DNA of 64,000 nucleotides from Margaritifera margaritifera (GCA_029931535.1 JAQPZY010001148.1:896501-960500); one strand, 5' to 3'. Numbered from the stretch's first letter, positions 35,095 through 49,968 are shown. Numbers and translations are program-made. The notes: generated from the sequence alone by a model not told the origin.

Positions 35095-35247
35095 GAACTT
35101 CATATTTACACGATTCACGAACTCCTGAAGCTAGAAAATCGACTACACACATTACACGAATACCCGTTGCTTCGATACGGCCAATTTCCTGTGTGTAGTT
35201 CATTTTTAAGCTTTATGATTTCAGGAATCGTGTAAAATATGAAGTTT
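35095..35247. mobile_element. MITE-like fold-back element, unit 1
   Basis: The left end 'gaacttcatatttacacgat' and the right end 'atcgtgtaaaatatgaagtt' are inverted copies. Inner parts ('ctacacaca' / 'tgtgtgtag') also pair, giving arms of about 50 bp and a short loop. Also present in unit 2 (47788-47940), so it predates the duplication. Superfamily unknown. Confidence 0.7.
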
Positions 35248-36689
35248 TGTTCTTATATGTCACCTTAAAAATCCATCCCATAAGTTTCATGTGTAGTGTA
35301 TATGCAATATCCAACCTTATTGGCACATTTTATATTTGCCGCTGATTCCTAAGTTGAATGCATAAAAATATTCGCAAAATTACTGCTCTAACGCGAAACC
35401 AACATCGCGGCTGTTCAAACGAGCGCTAAACCAGACAGCGTCATAGTTGTCGCACATGACTGTACGTCTAATCTTCAATACATTTGTATCTTAACTTATT
35501 AACTTAAACAAACGTCCATCTGGGGATAACAGTATTGAATGTGAGGATTTGAGGGCGTTAATGGCAGTTTTACTGTCGCAAACTGAGCTTTACCGGCGAC
35601 GCGTCAGCGGGACCAGTAAACCGGATTTCTTCGACAATAAAACGATAATTAACATCCTCAGATTCTAAAACACAAGCATGTTATTCCAATTTGAACACAC
35701 TGTTAAACATTCTGCCGAAAAATTGCAGAATATATCAATTTTTATGGCACCACGTCACACGAAGTGTCATGACATCAAAATTGCTTAAACATTTTCGACA
35801 TGGCCAACTGCGTCCTAGGTGAAGCTCTCAGTTCTGTTGAAACGCCACTGCCAACAAACGTTGATTTCTGCCGCTTTCTTGCAGAAACGTATGTACTTGA
35901 CTTTACCTCATTTTCAAAAGGGCAACAAGTAGCGGAGAATAAACAAAACATTTGGAGTCTCATACCAGCAACTCTAGCACTGTTTTGTTAACTTTTCATC
36001 CTTTTTCGTCAAAATTCAGCGCAAAAACGACCTACATGACAGCTCAAAACGAGACTGATCTTGGTGTCACACGGTGTGTGCAGTCAGTGGCATTTTTTTT
36101 CATCTACTCGAGAGTAGTTTGTTTTTCATGGATTTTTACTGCCGATAATATGTCGTCGCTACGCTCCTTTATCACCCGTGGCTGCCTGTGCTGATATTTC
36201 CTCGTTTTTCACGAGTACGCATAAGCAAAAACGTCATCAACAACACCATCTAACAATCTTAACAAACGAGAATTCGAAAGAAATTGTAAATTCATACGAG
36301 TTATTTCAGTTATAATGAATAATGTGTATATTTACTTTTTTACGCGTAATTTCTTCACAAGATTTTCACATATAGTGATGAATATATGTATCTTCTTTAT
36401 AAAACAAAAGGTATTTTTTTAACAAGATATGTAAGAAATACGATCAAATAAACAAAGCAAATAAATAAATAAGTAGGCTTACTTTTTAGGGTTGCTTATT
36501 TTTTAAGGTGGCTTACTTTCAAGAAAAAACGAAAACCTAAACAACAAGCATTCTGAACGGTTTTCTGCAGATGTAGGTTTACTTTTGAAGCCGGATTTAT
36601 TTCAAATTTTTAGGTATGAACTGAGTATTAAAAAATGATATGCTCTCGATCACAAGGCATTTAAGGTGTGTTCGGGGGGCATCGATCAC

Positions 36690-39600
36690 ATAACATTTAA
36701 GGTTTGACCCAGAGTAGACAGCTACACCTGGCTTGCTCTGGAAAGTAATTTCTAATGGATCAGGCAACCGATGACATGCTCATCCCCCGGCTGTGAAGGC
36801 AGATGGCAAGAACTGTGTGGACAGCGCAGGCATCGGTTCAGGTGCAGTAGGAACTGATGGCCATCCATTGCATCCGGGATTGTGTCCAGACGTATCGACA
36901 TTGTAGTGCCACTGGATGCAGACTGGCCTGGAAGAGAGAGTGAGGAAGACAATGAGCAACTTTCCCACACTTAAATCCAACTCACGCGAAAGTCATGACA
37001 CTATTCCCGTTCCCCAAACAGATACCGTCGAGTCCTGTGGCGATGTGCAAGTGGCAAAGCAGCAGGTATGGATACACTGGGAGCTGTAGCTGCAGACCTG
37101 CACACATGCAGTTCAGGGCATAGTGTCGATTTTCACTGGACCGAAGCAGCAGTGGAACTCCGCAGCCCACTGGGTGACTGAGCAGCCATTTTTATGATCA
37201 CACTGCTCACCTCCGTAGCATGAGGAAGAGGCTAGAAAAGGTGCCATAAACGTTGCCTGCTTCACCTCAACCCTTGTCAGCAAAACGCGGCTGACGGGGA
37301 TCCCACCTTAGCGGTTAGAAACCTAACAAAAAGACAAAGGTGACGCAACGCACACTAATGGACAGTTCATTAGCAGATAGACCAGAGAGTTAGAAGAGAA
37401 CTGGACAGATTCAACGCTCAGATAGCAGCCCTGAGTTAAACTTGCCTACCTGAGGAATGACAACTCACCGAAGTAGGAGCCGCCTAGACTTTCGTTTGGA
37501 GTGGCCGAAGTAAATAAGAGCGACGTGAAGCTGGTGTTCGGTTTGCCATTAAATCTCAGCTAGTTAGCAAGTTCACAAATTGCCCTTAAATGTGTAAATG
37601 ACAGACTAATGCAAATAAGACTACCACTATCTGGAAAAAGTCTTGCAAATATCGTCAGTGCTATGCATCCACCGTGACAAACCCTGATGAGATGAAGGAA
37701 ACATTTTATTAGGATCTGGAGTCTCTTACTGCAGATGTACCAAAAGTGACTTTAATGCTAGAGTTGGCGCAGATCACAAGACATCGTCATGTGTCATTGG
37801 CAAAAATGGCCTTGGCAAATGCCACAGCAACGTACTCATCCACGGTTGAAATGCGCTGAACACGACCTCCTAATCACCAACACAGTCTTACGCCTGCCAA
37901 ACCATAACAAGACGTCTGCACCCACGTCCAAGCACTCGCACCTTATTGACTACGTCATCGTCAGTAGAAGCGACAGGCAGAATGTCTGAGTGACGAGGGC
38001 CATGAGAAGCGCAGGATGCTGGACTGACCATTGGCTCATAGTCTCCAAGATCAATATCCGGATTCAGCCTAACAGACGCCCACAAGGCAAAAATGTCCCC
38101 AACAAGCTTAATGTCGCCAAATTGAAACAGGAAAATGTGAAACAGGTATTTGTCAAAGAACTGTGCAGCCAGTTGGATACAACATACATAAACTCCACAA
38201 ATGTAAAGGAAAGCTGGCCATCCTTCAGAGACTCTGTGTACTCAACTGCATCCAAAAACCCTTGGTCCCCACGGGCGTAAACATCAAGATTGGTTTGATG
38301 AGAACGATGCTGCCATACAGGGACTTATGAATGAGATACATCGGTTACAGAAGGCCTGTTTAAAAAACAGTACTTCATCATGTAAGAAGGCAGCCTTCAC
38401 AACTTCAAGAGAACTGTCCAATACAAACTCTGAAATATGCAAGACTCGTGGATGAGCAATAAGGCAGATGTTATTCAATCCTATGGCGACAGGAATGACA
38501 TGAAGAACTTCTATGATGCTTTGAGAACAATCTACGGGCCAGTCATCAGAAACATCTCCAATACTGAATGCTCACAACGCCACGCTGCTCACTGACAAAG
38601 AAATGATACTTCAAAGATGGGCAGAACACTTCAACAACATCCTCAATCAACAGTCATCTATCAACGAGGAGGCAATTGATGGACTGTCCCAAATGGAAAT
38701 CAACATATCGCTTGCTACTCCTCCAACTCTGACTGATACTTTGAAAACAATTGACCTGCTGTCAAGTGGCAAAGCGTATGGATCAGATGCTATACCAGTA
38801 TAAGTTTACAAAGCCGGAAGCTCGCACATGGCTCAGAAACTGACTAAACTCTTTCAGTCAATGTGTACTCAGGGAACTATACCCAAAGAGCACAAGGATA
38901 TATCAATCGTCCACTATTACAAGCGGAAAGGCAACAGACAATCCTGCGACAACCATCTGGGTATCCCCTTAATGTCAATAGCCGGCAAAATCCTTGTCAA
39001 AGTTCTGCTGAATCGTCTTTTGCATCACATCGATCAGAGAGTCAGTGTGGCTTTAGGAAAGGACGAGGGAACAGAGACATGGTGTTTGCAGGAGAAATGC
39101 CAGGAACAGAACTCCAACCTGTACACGACATTCATCGACCTGACAAAAGCCTTTGAAACAATCAGCTGTGGGAGACTATGGAATATCATGCCAAATTTGG
39201 TTGCCCAAATAAATTCATCGTGACGGTTCGGCAATTCCATGATGGTATGCTCGCTTGTGTCGTGGACGACAGCGAGTCATTTTAACCATTTCCGGTCACC
39301 AATGGAGTCAAGCAAGGCTGTGTGTTGGCCTCAACCCTCTTTAATCGACATCAGATACCGGAATAACGGCAAGCTTTTCAAACTGAGGAGACTACAAGCG
39401 AAGACGAAGTTACAGGAAGTGACTGTTCGCGATCTCCTATTTGCTGACGACTGTTCCCTGAATGACACATCTGAGTCTGACATGCAACACAGTTTGGACC
39501 ATTTCTTTTCAGCTTGTGAAATGTTCGGTCTCACAATCACTATCAAAAAGACAGAGATGATGCACCAACCTACACCAGGCAAGCCTTACATAGAGCCTAC

Positions 39601-40560
39601 CATCACAGTAAATGGTTAAACCCTCGTGGCAGTGGACAAGTTTACTTATGTCGGCAGCACACTCACGTGCAGTCCACATCGATGATGAAACTAACCCAGA
39701 ATTTGCTAAAGCAAGTGTGGCCTTTGGCAAAATACGTTGAAATGTGTGGGGGCGCAGAGACGTGAGTTTACAAAGAAAACTGAAGGTCCACATAGCCATT
39801 GTATTGCCGACCCTGCTCTATGCTTGCGAAACCTCGACGGTGTACAGACGCCGAGCCAAGAAGTTGAACCACTTTCACATGGGCTGCCTGAGGAAACTGA
39901 TGAGAATAAGGTGGCAGACAGGGTCCCAGACACCGAGGTTCTCACACGGGCAGGCATTCCAAGCACCCACACTCTGCTAATGAAATCACAGTTGAGATTG
40001 ACAGGCCACGTCACCAGGATGTCAAACAAGCGATTTCTAAAGAACATCTTATAGGGCGAGCTGAAGGAGGGAAAGCGATCTCAGGGTGGTCAGAAGAAAC
40101 GCTTCAAAGATTCCCTTAAGTCATGCCTGAAACTCTTCAACATTGAAACTGATTCTTGGGAAGATCTCGCACAGGATCGCTCCACATGGCGGAGTCTCAT
40201 CCATACTGGAGCTACAGACTTTGAACAGAGGAGAATTGCAGAGTCAGTGCATAAGCGCGAGCAGTTTAAATCTCAGAATTGTAGTACATCCTATATCGAT
40301 CAAGCAAACCAAGCGGCATCTCTTTGTTAAGTGTGCCACAGACAGTTCAGAGCACAAATTGGCCTGATCAGCCACTGACGTACTCACAAAAACCAAACCA
40401 GTTTGAGATCTCATGATCATTTTCGAACTCGAAGGATGAACAACAACATGCATTGAAGGTCCTTGATTGCTCAACCCATTCTTTGCCTGGTCTGATCTCA
40501 GGCCATATGTTTTTCAATACTCAGTTAAAAGCCTATAAATATATCATTCCATTCAATCAG
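36690..40560 (+). mobile_element. RTE-like LINE, decayed, unit 1
   Basis: 5' UTR-like sequence lies at 36690-37500. EN remnants follow ('LIDYVIVSRSDRQNV' near 37945 and 'MRSAGCWTDHWLIVSKINIR' near 38000). RT lies at 38570-39620: 'LLSSGKAYGSDAIPV', 'GTIPKEHKDISIVHYYKRKG', 'VTVRDLLFADDCSLN' at 39415-39465 with the F-A-D-D active site intact, and 'MHQPTPGKPYIEPTITVNG'. The C-terminal region (39620-40250) has 'ETDENKVADRVPDTEVLTRA' and 'QLRLTGHVTRMSN', followed by a C2H2 finger relic near 40325-40390. Many frameshifts. The family is the one often annotated as craniofacial-development-protein-2-like, derived from RTE LINEs. Confidence 0.85.
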
Positions 40561-43500
40561 GGATATTTGTTTTGACAAACATTTACAGATGCTATTTAAT
40601 CAATAAGTCATTTCAAGAGTTTCGTCTGTCTTGGAAATTGTTATATTATTTTGACTAATACTATCCAGTTCTGAGACAGAAACGTGTTACTCAAAAAATC
40701 GTGTGCGGATAATAGCGAAATTTGTCAGTGTGTTTTATGGCAGGTGTTTCAAGGGTTTTCCTCCGTTTAGGAAGTAAAATATTAAATACCTGGTTAGCCA
40801 GATCCCCCTTTGTCACTTCAAGGCAGCTATGTTCGAGTCCAGAGTGAATATTTGGCCAAATCGCCTATTATGATCAGCTGTCCTAACCGTCTTCTGAGTT
40901 TTCAGACATTTTAAATCTCACATCTGCCTCTACCACCGAGATCTTAGGAAACATTTGGCAACTAACATCACGGTCGCTCAGTCCATATGTGGCATTTCGA
41001 CAACAGTTTGCAATCCTCTCATTGGATTGCAATATTTCCCCCAACCCACCCCACCACTAAAATGTTCTCCACACCCTCCCATTATTTATAAACCCTATTC
41101 CACAACTAATAAAAGGTTTGCTCATTGCAAAATCTCACCACTTGTACCATTGTCCACGTGTATGTTGGCATCATTTTGACATGATCGGGTCTCACTGTCA
41201 ATTAAAGCTGGAGCTTTTGTTTTATAAACCAAAGTCAATCAAACTCTTCTTTAGTACACTGTAATCATGAATCATCGCTGATATTTCTATTTCTTTTTCT
41301 GTATTTCAAAAGAGGAATATATTAGTGTATTTCCGCAGCATGATCTCGAACCAAGTCAGTGTGACGAAACAAACGGTTAAAGAAGTGACATATATGAACT
41401 GAGCGACCGTGAAGTACGTTGTCATATATGGCCTAAGATTTCGTGGACAAGGGACAGGCGCGAGATTTAAAAATGTATGAAAACTTGGATAGATGACATA
41501 AAATGGCAAATTGTCCAAAAACTTTGGTCTCAAACGATAACTATCTGAAAGTGAAAATGGATGATCATACTAACCACGTGTTTAATATTTTGCGTCCTAA
41601 ATGGAGGTAAGCACTTGAAAACACATGCCATCTCAAGAACTCAGAAGACGGCTCGGGAAGCTGACCGAGAATAGCAATTTGGCGGAAAATTTGAACTGGG
41701 ATGGAACGATATCTGTTTGGAAGTGAAGATGGATGATTAGGCTAATGATTTATTTCATGCTTTGTATGCTAAATGAAGGTACAACCTTTAAAACACCTGG
41801 CATCAAAAACTCTGGCAAATTTTGTTTTTCTCCGCGCATGTATAGTCAAATAATACAACGATTTTGAAGGCAGAAGAAACTCAGTCTATCATTCTGTGTG
41901 CAACGGCGGAAATAGTTAAGCCTTTTAAAGTTTTAATCTTCTATACAGTGAAAAGTTCCAACACCAGTAAATTTTTATGTGAACTCCAAGCACCAGAACC
42001 CGCTGATACTGAATCAAGGTCATTTGAAAATCTGGGATATGGTTTTAGTCATAGTTTCTCTATAAAGTCATAACTCCCAAATCTGTTGCTGAGTTCATGT
42101 TACCCTTCGACTCGAAACTCTAAGTACTAGAGAATAAAGCCTCCATAAACCGTCACCCTGCCTCTGTTCCTATTAAAGATAAAGATTATTCTAACCCGGG
42201 CACTTCTTATGTACTTGGACAATTCAAATAAAAGTCAAGGTCATTTTGGAAAAAAGTGTAAGGTTTTCAGCTAAATTCTTCCTGTATGGTCATTAATTCC
42301 AACTATTTGAACCGGTTGCTGTACAACTTGAGCTGTAGAATGCGCAGCAAATGTGCTTGCATCTCGATGGACCGACAACTTCCGCTGACCGCCGATTTAC
42401 ACATGAGATAATGTTAATTGTTCAGATTTCCATCTGAGGGTGTTCTATGTGGTCATAAGTCCAAACTCTTTTGAGGTGAAAGGGAGAAACTCTGAAGTAT
42501 GGAGAGCAGATCATTAAAATCATATAAGGTACCTACTGACCATAGTCCAGGAATATAAATCATGTCGGCATAGTTGCAACAAGTTTATCGATGCAATAAA
42601 AACTCAGAATGGCAAATATAGCATTGATGTCTATTATTCAGTGAGCATTGTTTTAATACATATGTGATGAGCAAATTGTTTCAGTATGCGGTGTTCTGTA
42701 CTATTGACTAAGGACCTTCCAAAGCCCATGATTACACGAGTTTTGTTTTTTCAATGAGAAACAAAACAACAATCAATTTTTGACATTTAAGTGCACGTGT
42801 CATGCACATTCTTAACTGGTAACATTAATCTAAAGCTCGAAGAGGCTGATTGCAAAATCTCCCAACCATTGACCTTAAGAGAAGATGCAATTTACCTAAC
42901 AGTCCTTCTAGAACATGAAGTGTCATATTTATTCCTACATATTAAGACAATATGTATGCAACCCTGTAACATGCTGATCAGGCAACTTTGAACACTCCTT
43001 GGAAGAGAGTGTATGCCTGTCAACAGAATGACAAAACAACACTTCAACGCGTGCAATAATTGTCAAAGTGTGAATAGTATAAAAAATTGGAAAACGGCCA
43101 TAATTGAGACAATTCGAGATTTCGCAGATATTTTTGCATCTAGAGAATTGTGCTTTTTTTTCCTTTGGATTTTTTTTTTTTTTTTTTTTTTACAAAGGCC
43201 GGAAGCAGTTCACACGAACAGTTACTTAAAAACGAGGAACAGACAGTGGCCAAGTCAAGTCTATTGTATTATTAACAGTCGTAATATTCATTTATTACTG
43301 AACTGGAAAAATCATATTGTCATGTACCAACAAGACAAACGTAGCCCAGTGTTCATGTCAGAATAATCAATCATGAACGTTCTTTTACTGGAATACTCTA
43401 ATGTTCTTGAGTCGATGATATTCATTTGTTACCTATAACTGACTTTAGTAGACAATGGACAAATCAGGAGCACACGGACACTAGAATAATATTCAACAAA

Positions 43501-44961
43501 ACATGACGGCCAAAGTTGTTTTCAGTATGTTGTTATAAAAGCTTTCTGAGACAAGATGTACTTCACTAGCTGATCTGTTTAGCAATGAGATGTGGTTCTG
43601 CACCGGCACTTTGAAGCAAGGTCATATTGTCATAGTGAAGAAACTTAGGCAACCCAACATATTTCGACCAAAAGTAAGAAAGAATAAAATTAAAGCTACA
43701 ATCCCAGGTTGTGATGATGTAAACTAGACTTATGACACTGAGAAAACAAGTTCTTTCAGTTCATTCAGTATCCAATGAAACAATTTTTGTGAAATTATGA
43801 GCCGTTTGCATTACTGTTGTTTGCAAATTAAGCTATACGGTATTGTTGACGTGATAAAGAGCCCTTATATTTTTCACGTTGAGCAGTAACTCTGCGATCA
43901 TCACAGGCAAGCTTACTTCATATCTGTCTGGCAATCATCACAGATTTAACAACCAAAAATCCTCCATATATGTGGACCATGGATGGTGCCTTGACAAAAC
44001 GGACCAAAAAGATTTAAATTCCTAAACAGCACTTATAAACTGTTATATGCAGATGCAAAACTGCTTGAGCACTTTTTTCTTTATACCATTAAAAAAAATA
44101 AACCTATACATTGGTGTCTGACGCAACCACGACAACGATCACAATATAACGAACTAAGTTCTAAAAGAAGTCGTTGAAATGCGCGTTACGGAGACATTTT
44201 TAGCATTACCAACTTCTCTACCATAGAAAGAACAGCGCTGGCCTAAGTTTGTATAAACTGATGACAGACGCATTTGAAAAGTTTCGATGGTTGAGAGTTA
44301 TTCTATCATTGAGACATGCTATGACGTGCTCATAAATGATTTTTTCAACACGCAAAAGACATATGCAGAAAGTATTAACCACCAGATATTCGTAATTTCA
44401 CCTATTCTAAATAATCGCTGAAGTTGATGGCAGAATCTTGGAACTGAGGATTGATATGATTCGTATATTATTTAAAGGTAAGTTTACCCATATGACCCAT
44501 ATGGGAGACCTTTTAGCAGTCTAATTTCATTATAAAGTTTCAATGTTTACTGAATTAGAGTCATGTGAAAATTGTTGTTGTTGTAAATCTTGTGTTTCTT
44601 TTCGCGCAAATACATCACAAAAATCGACTCCATATATGAGGAATAAGACTTTGACCTAATTGTATTAATTGTGAACTAGGTTTTGTCCTTAAATTAGTTA
44701 CCCAGGAACGACAACATCACTTATTTGTTTTTGCAAGTACCCAAGGAATCAGACTGTCTTTATTGTCAGCTTTTAAGATGTTGATGCACCCATACCCATC
44801 CCTCCCACTCCCCATCCCACCCACAGCTGAAATGTTTGAATTTTGCCGCTACTGTAAGTGTTGTCACAAACGTATTGATTATAGTTAAGTTTGTTGATCC
44901 AATAATAAGGTGTAGACGGAGGTAGTCCCAGTGGTAGGCAATGCGGGTAAGTGATTAGAGA

Positions 44962-45286
44962 AGGGGTCGGCAACCGTTTATACTTAAAGAGTCAAACTAT
45001 GTCACAATTTAGAGCAGGAGATCAACAAAGAGTCAGTATAAGAAAGCCAATTTCTAACTGACAGTATACAATTTAACATAACTGATATTACACATGTTAA
45101 TAAATAAAATGAGAAGAAATTAAATCGACAAAAAGAAAGGTTTGACGTGAGTAATTCAGCATTTCTTTGTAATTAATTTTAATTTTAATTAAAACATTTT
45201 GTGTATTTTAGGGATGACAAAAGAGCCATATTTTGTTCCGTACTGAGCAACATTTGGCTCGCAAGCCATAAGTTGCCGAACCCTGA
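44962..45286. mobile_element. hAT-type MITE with 8 bp target duplication
   Basis: The ends are AGGGGTCGGCAACC and GTTGCCGAACCCTGA, inverted copies of each other in the form usual for hAT elements. They are flanked by ATTAGAGA on both sides (44954-44961 and 45287-45294). The interior is AT-rich with 'gagccat/tggctcgc' sub-terminal words and no transposase. Unit 1 has the empty site near 32490-32505. Non-autonomous. Confidence 0.9.
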
Positions 45287-46517
45287 ATTAGAGAGTGGTA
45301 GGTTCTAAAACTGCCATGATAATTATGCTGTTCCGTTCAAACCGAGGCTATTGATCTAACTTGCTCCGGTTCTAGCATCTGCTGGGGTGGGGAACTGATG
45401 GACTTGCGATAGAACTGGCCTCGCATCTAAAGGTAGTCATGTTTTATGTCTCAGAATGGTCATATTCAGTTTTGTGGTTGTGACTACCTCTTTGTTTTCA
45501 TTTGATATATTCTTTGATCATATTGATTCAGATGCCATTCACATCTAAATATTCTTCTTTATTTTCGACCATATACTTACCATGCTGATTAGCCACAAAG
45601 TCTGTGCCTGCAGGAGAAGGACAATTTGGACTTATTTTTCAACTAATAGCAAAAGTACCAGTATTATAGCCTAGTTGGTACAGTGTTCACATTGATGGAT
45701 TACGGAGTCCTATAACGGAAATTGTATCCATTAGTCAATGCTAAGTATGAATTTTTCCACATATTAAACTAGTTCAGTATCTTCTTAAATGGCTTTGCCA
45801 GAACAAAAACTTTCCTTTTTTGCTTTTTTAAAATAATTTTTGGGGGTTTGTGTTAGTTTGTTTTGTTTTGATTAGGAATGACAATTAAATCTGCAATTTG
45901 ATCTTGGAACTATTGTGTTATTAAAATGGTGACAAACTGCACAAACCTCAGCAAAGATGGTTATATTTTTAAGTACATCCATCAACGGGGCCGTAAGGAA
46001 ATTAACGAAGGTGTTTGTTAGGAATGATTGAATGAATTTATTTTCAGTAAATATTATTTCGAAAAATATCTCAATTAGATCCGTATCGACAACAAAAGAT
46101 GGAACAAAGGATAATTGAAATGAGTGACTGATGTGTCACAATAATTTAGATACAAACAGGAAAATGTCGCAGAATAACACTAAAACGCAATATCTGCGCT
46201 TGCAGAAGCTCTTAACGAACATGCTTGCACGAGATAACTTGAAGATAATTTGATCCTGCTCAATGGGGAACAATTATCTCTTCTCACGAATAGATATTGC
46301 TTAAAGCCCTTTGCACCAGTATGGGCATAATATCGCGAGAAATAAAATACAATATTAAATATTCCAATTTGACATTTTCATTCCAAAAAAATGATTGGGT
46401 AATCCATGTGGGTAAGCGGAAGTTAGAAACTTGTCAACCATGGAAATAGCGTCATCAATTAACGATTATACGTCGTAAATCTTATTGCTCGGTCATTTGA
46501 TATAATATGCATTTAAA

Positions 46518-46518
<1 letters not shown>

Positions 46519-46582
<64 letters not shown>
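46519..46582. repeat. (AT)n microsatellite
   Basis: About 64 bp in unit 2. The matching place in unit 1 (about 33800) has only a short 'atatatatctatatg' followed by about 100 bp absent here. Confidence 0.95.
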
Positions 46583-46584
<2 letters not shown>

Positions 46585-47787
46585 TCATCATAAGAAAAAA
46601 AAACACACCTTTCATCTCAAAAGGTGTTACACTCGAGAAGTTATTTATTGATTGAAAAATATATTCGCAACAAAAGAAAACGAGGGCATTCGCAAAACAA
46701 GGGATGAAAAGAATACCTAACTTTCTGATCGTATACTTACTTGTTTAGGTGCAAACAACTCGGGCTTTCCCATTCCAGGTCATTTATTTGATCTCCCACA
46801 GCCTGTTTTCCGCTTCCTTCTTTTCCATTTCTGTATTGTTTCCTGTGGGTGCCCAAACATCTACCCCTGACTCTTTCACATTGGAGTATTGTTTTTCAAA
46901 ATGCTAAACCGGCCCTCTACTATACACAGGTAAAAAGTAATGAACCAATTTCATTTTCGTTTATTTCTTCATTATTTTGTTATTACTTGTTCTGTCAACA
47001 GTTACTAATGCAATTCAGCCATATCCTTGTGGCATTCTTAATGGGAAAATTACTACAAAGTCTGATTGTATTGACTCAATAGGACTGTCATTCTTTCAAC
47101 TCCCAACACTACTGTTTGGCAACAAAGGTCTAGCTTGTGTATTATGTATAATATTTTTAAGTTCTCCTATTACGTCACCTGCTTTCCAGTTTGCGATCCA
47201 GATGCTAGGAAGTAGTTGATTAGAGACAAAATAGTTCATCTGATTTTTTAATCGATCTTCCCTGGGCTATAATACTCTATATTATCATTCATTCATTTCA
47301 CAATTTAAACAACTGGTGACCAGACATATTAAATGGCTCAGTAAATATTGTTATTTCACAATATGCTGATACAAACAGAAGATTTACAACTAATATGGAT
47401 AAAAAGGTTGATGACAGACGATGGACGTGGCCACAAACGTTAATTCGGCTTTTGTGATACACCTGAAACAAATGAAATACACCAGACGACTATTACAAAC
47501 ATGCCCTATGTATTGTGTCAGTTAGCTGACATTTTGTTGTTTTGTTTTTTCTCTTCATTTTTTTAATTATTTTTATAATTACACATTTTCGCCAAGTCTT
47601 TGTAACAAGCGCTTTGATTGGTTAAAATCACATCATGCGATGCAGAATGATAGAAGTTATTGGTTCATATCATGCGCCCATCTTGTGCTTTTCGAAAAAT
47701 ATTTGTAAACAATGCTTAAAATATAGCCCTGTTATTTCTTTCTTGAGATTTATTATTATTTTTATAACTATTTGTATTTATAAGAAT

Positions 47788-47940
47788 TGAACTTCATATT
47801 TACACGATTCACGAACTCCTGAAGCTTGAAAATCGACTACACACATTACACGAATACCCGTTGCTTCGATACGGCCAATTTCCTGTGTGTAATCCATTTT
47901 TAAGCTTTATGATTTCAGAAATCGTGTAAAATATGAAGTT
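47788..47940. mobile_element. MITE-like fold-back element, unit 2
   Basis: Copy of 35095-35247 with the same inverted arms and small differences. Confidence 0.7.
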
Positions 47941-48834
47941 TTGTTCTTATATGTCACCTTAAAAATCCATCCCATAAGTTTCACGTGTAGCGTATATGCA
48001 ATATCCAACCTTATTGGCACATTTTATATTTGCCGCTGATTCCTAAGTTGAATGCATACCAATACTCGCAAAATTACTGCATTAACTTCGAAACCAACAT
48101 CGCGGCTGTTACAACAAGCGCTAAACCAGACAGCGTCATAGTTGTCGAACATGACTGTACGTCTAATCTTCAATGCATTTGTAGCCTTACTGATGAATTT
48201 AAACAGACATCCATTTGGGGGATAACAGTATTGAATGTGATGATTTTAGGGCGTTAATGGCGGTTTTACTGTCGCAAACTGAGTTTTACCAGCAACGTGT
48301 CAGCGGGGCCAGTAAAACGGATTTATTCGACAATAAAACGATAATTAGCATCCTCATATCCTCAAACACGAGACTGTTATTCCCATTTTAACACACTGTT
48401 AAACATTCTGCCGAAAAATAGCAGAATATATAAATTTCTATGGCACCACGTCACAGGAAGTGTAATGACATCAAAATTGCTTAAACATTTTCGAAAGGCA
48501 AACTACTTCCCAGGTGAAGCTCTCAGTTCTGTTGAAACGCCACTGCCAACAAAAGTTGATTTCTGCATAAAAGCATGGTCTTGTTTTTACCTCATTTTTC
48601 AAAGGCGCAACAAGTAACGGAGAATAAACAAAAAATTTGGAGTCATATACCAGCAACTCTAGCACTGTTTTGTTAACTTTTCGTCCTTTTTCGTCAAAAT
48701 ATAACGTAAAATGACCTAGATGACAGCTCAAAACGAGGCTGCATCCTGGTGTCACACGGTGTGTGCAGTCAGTGGCATTTTTTTAACTATTCGAGAGTAG
48801 TTTGTTTATCAGGGATTTTTACTTTGTTTATCAT

Positions 48835-49232
48835 GGATTTTACTGCCTCTAATATGGCGTCGCATCGTAGCAAGCCATCAGCGACATTCCGCTACGCTCC
48901 TTTATCACCCGTGGCTGCTTGTGCTGAGATTTCCTCGTTGTTCATGAATACGCATAAACACAAAAGTTCTCAACAACACTATGTAACAATCTCCTACACA
49001 TCCAAAATGACTGCGCTTGGGAGAAAAACTTTGACTGGCTCATTTAAACAGCGTGAAAGGCCATGCTGGGTCACAATGGCGAGCAAATTTACTTGAGCTC
49101 GCATTGATTGGTTAAGCAGGTCTATGCATATTCATAAGAAACGAGAAACTCTCCGCACAGGAGTCACGGGTGATAAAGGAGCGTAGCGGATTATAGCCCG
49201 TGGCTTGCGACGATGATGTCGCCGGTAAAAAT
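48835..49232. repeat. inverted repeat around CGCTACGCTCCTTTATCACC
   Basis: The arm 48835-48956 and the reverse complement of 49122-49232 match imperfectly over about 110 bp. The best block is ccgctacgctcctttatcac with its complement at 49170-49189. The spacer is about 165 bp. Unit 1 has only the left arm (36136-36225). Possible remnant of a fold-back transposon or MITE. Confidence 0.75.
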
Positions 49233-49937
49233 CATTTTGCGACTGCCAAACTACCATTGACGTCCCTAAATCCTCAAATACTATTAGTTCCATGCTAGTT
49301 TATTGAGGTGTACGGAATGTTATTACCGTCTTCAACCCCATATACCGATCCTAACTTAAACTTACTTGTTCAAAGGATAAGACATGATAATCTCTTAACT
49401 ACCACTGTTGGCTATGCGCATAAATGTTTACAAAAAAAGCGCTCTAGTTGTAGAAGTTATCTCCCTTGGGCCGGAGGAAAAAACAATGCCGAACGACTGA
49501 CGAATCAGCATTGTTGAAATAAAATCTAGCCTTGTTTTGGGAGATAATTGTCACCGAAAATAAACCACACAGTAGCTCATTTATATATATAATAAAATAA
49601 TTTCATATATCTGGATCATAGAATACATATTTGCATTTTAACTTCTGAAGCGGAGGTTGTCAGCCATTTTGTTTTGCCTAGTTATGTCTTGCCAGTCGCC
49701 ATGTGACTTACACCCCGCTTGTAGTAAAATGCTCTAGTAAAAATCTTGTTGAAGTTCCTGTACCCTGCTAGAATAATTTTGAACAGAAATACCGGATTTT
49801 AATTATTGATCATTGACCAATCAAATTCCTAGAATTTTATTTATGAGGTAATAAAATACTCTTATCTCTTAACTGATAATGACGTTATAGGTAGACGGCG
49901 ATGTATACATGACTGTGACTTCGCATTTTTTGTGTTT

Positions 49938-49968
<31 letters not shown>

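Larger units (their letters stand above)
28418..40610 (+). repeat. segmental duplication, unit 1 (12.2 kb)
   Basis: Direct-orientation copy of 40619-54730. Collinear anchors are 28418/40619, about 30270/42760, 35095/47788, 36720/50770 and 40610/54730, and most bases match by eye in the stretches compared. Within it, 28418-36650 has no recognisable gene apart from a MITE at 35095-35247; the rest is the RTE-like LINE. Relative to unit 2 it lacks the MITE at 44962, a segment of about 430 bp (about 41900-42340) and about 1.36 kb (48985-50345). Confidence 0.9.

Noticed and set aside
49308..49517. Small ORF in the segment present only in unit 2
   Set aside because: It has no domain or start context that supports it, and no sequence partner in unit 1 to test conservation.
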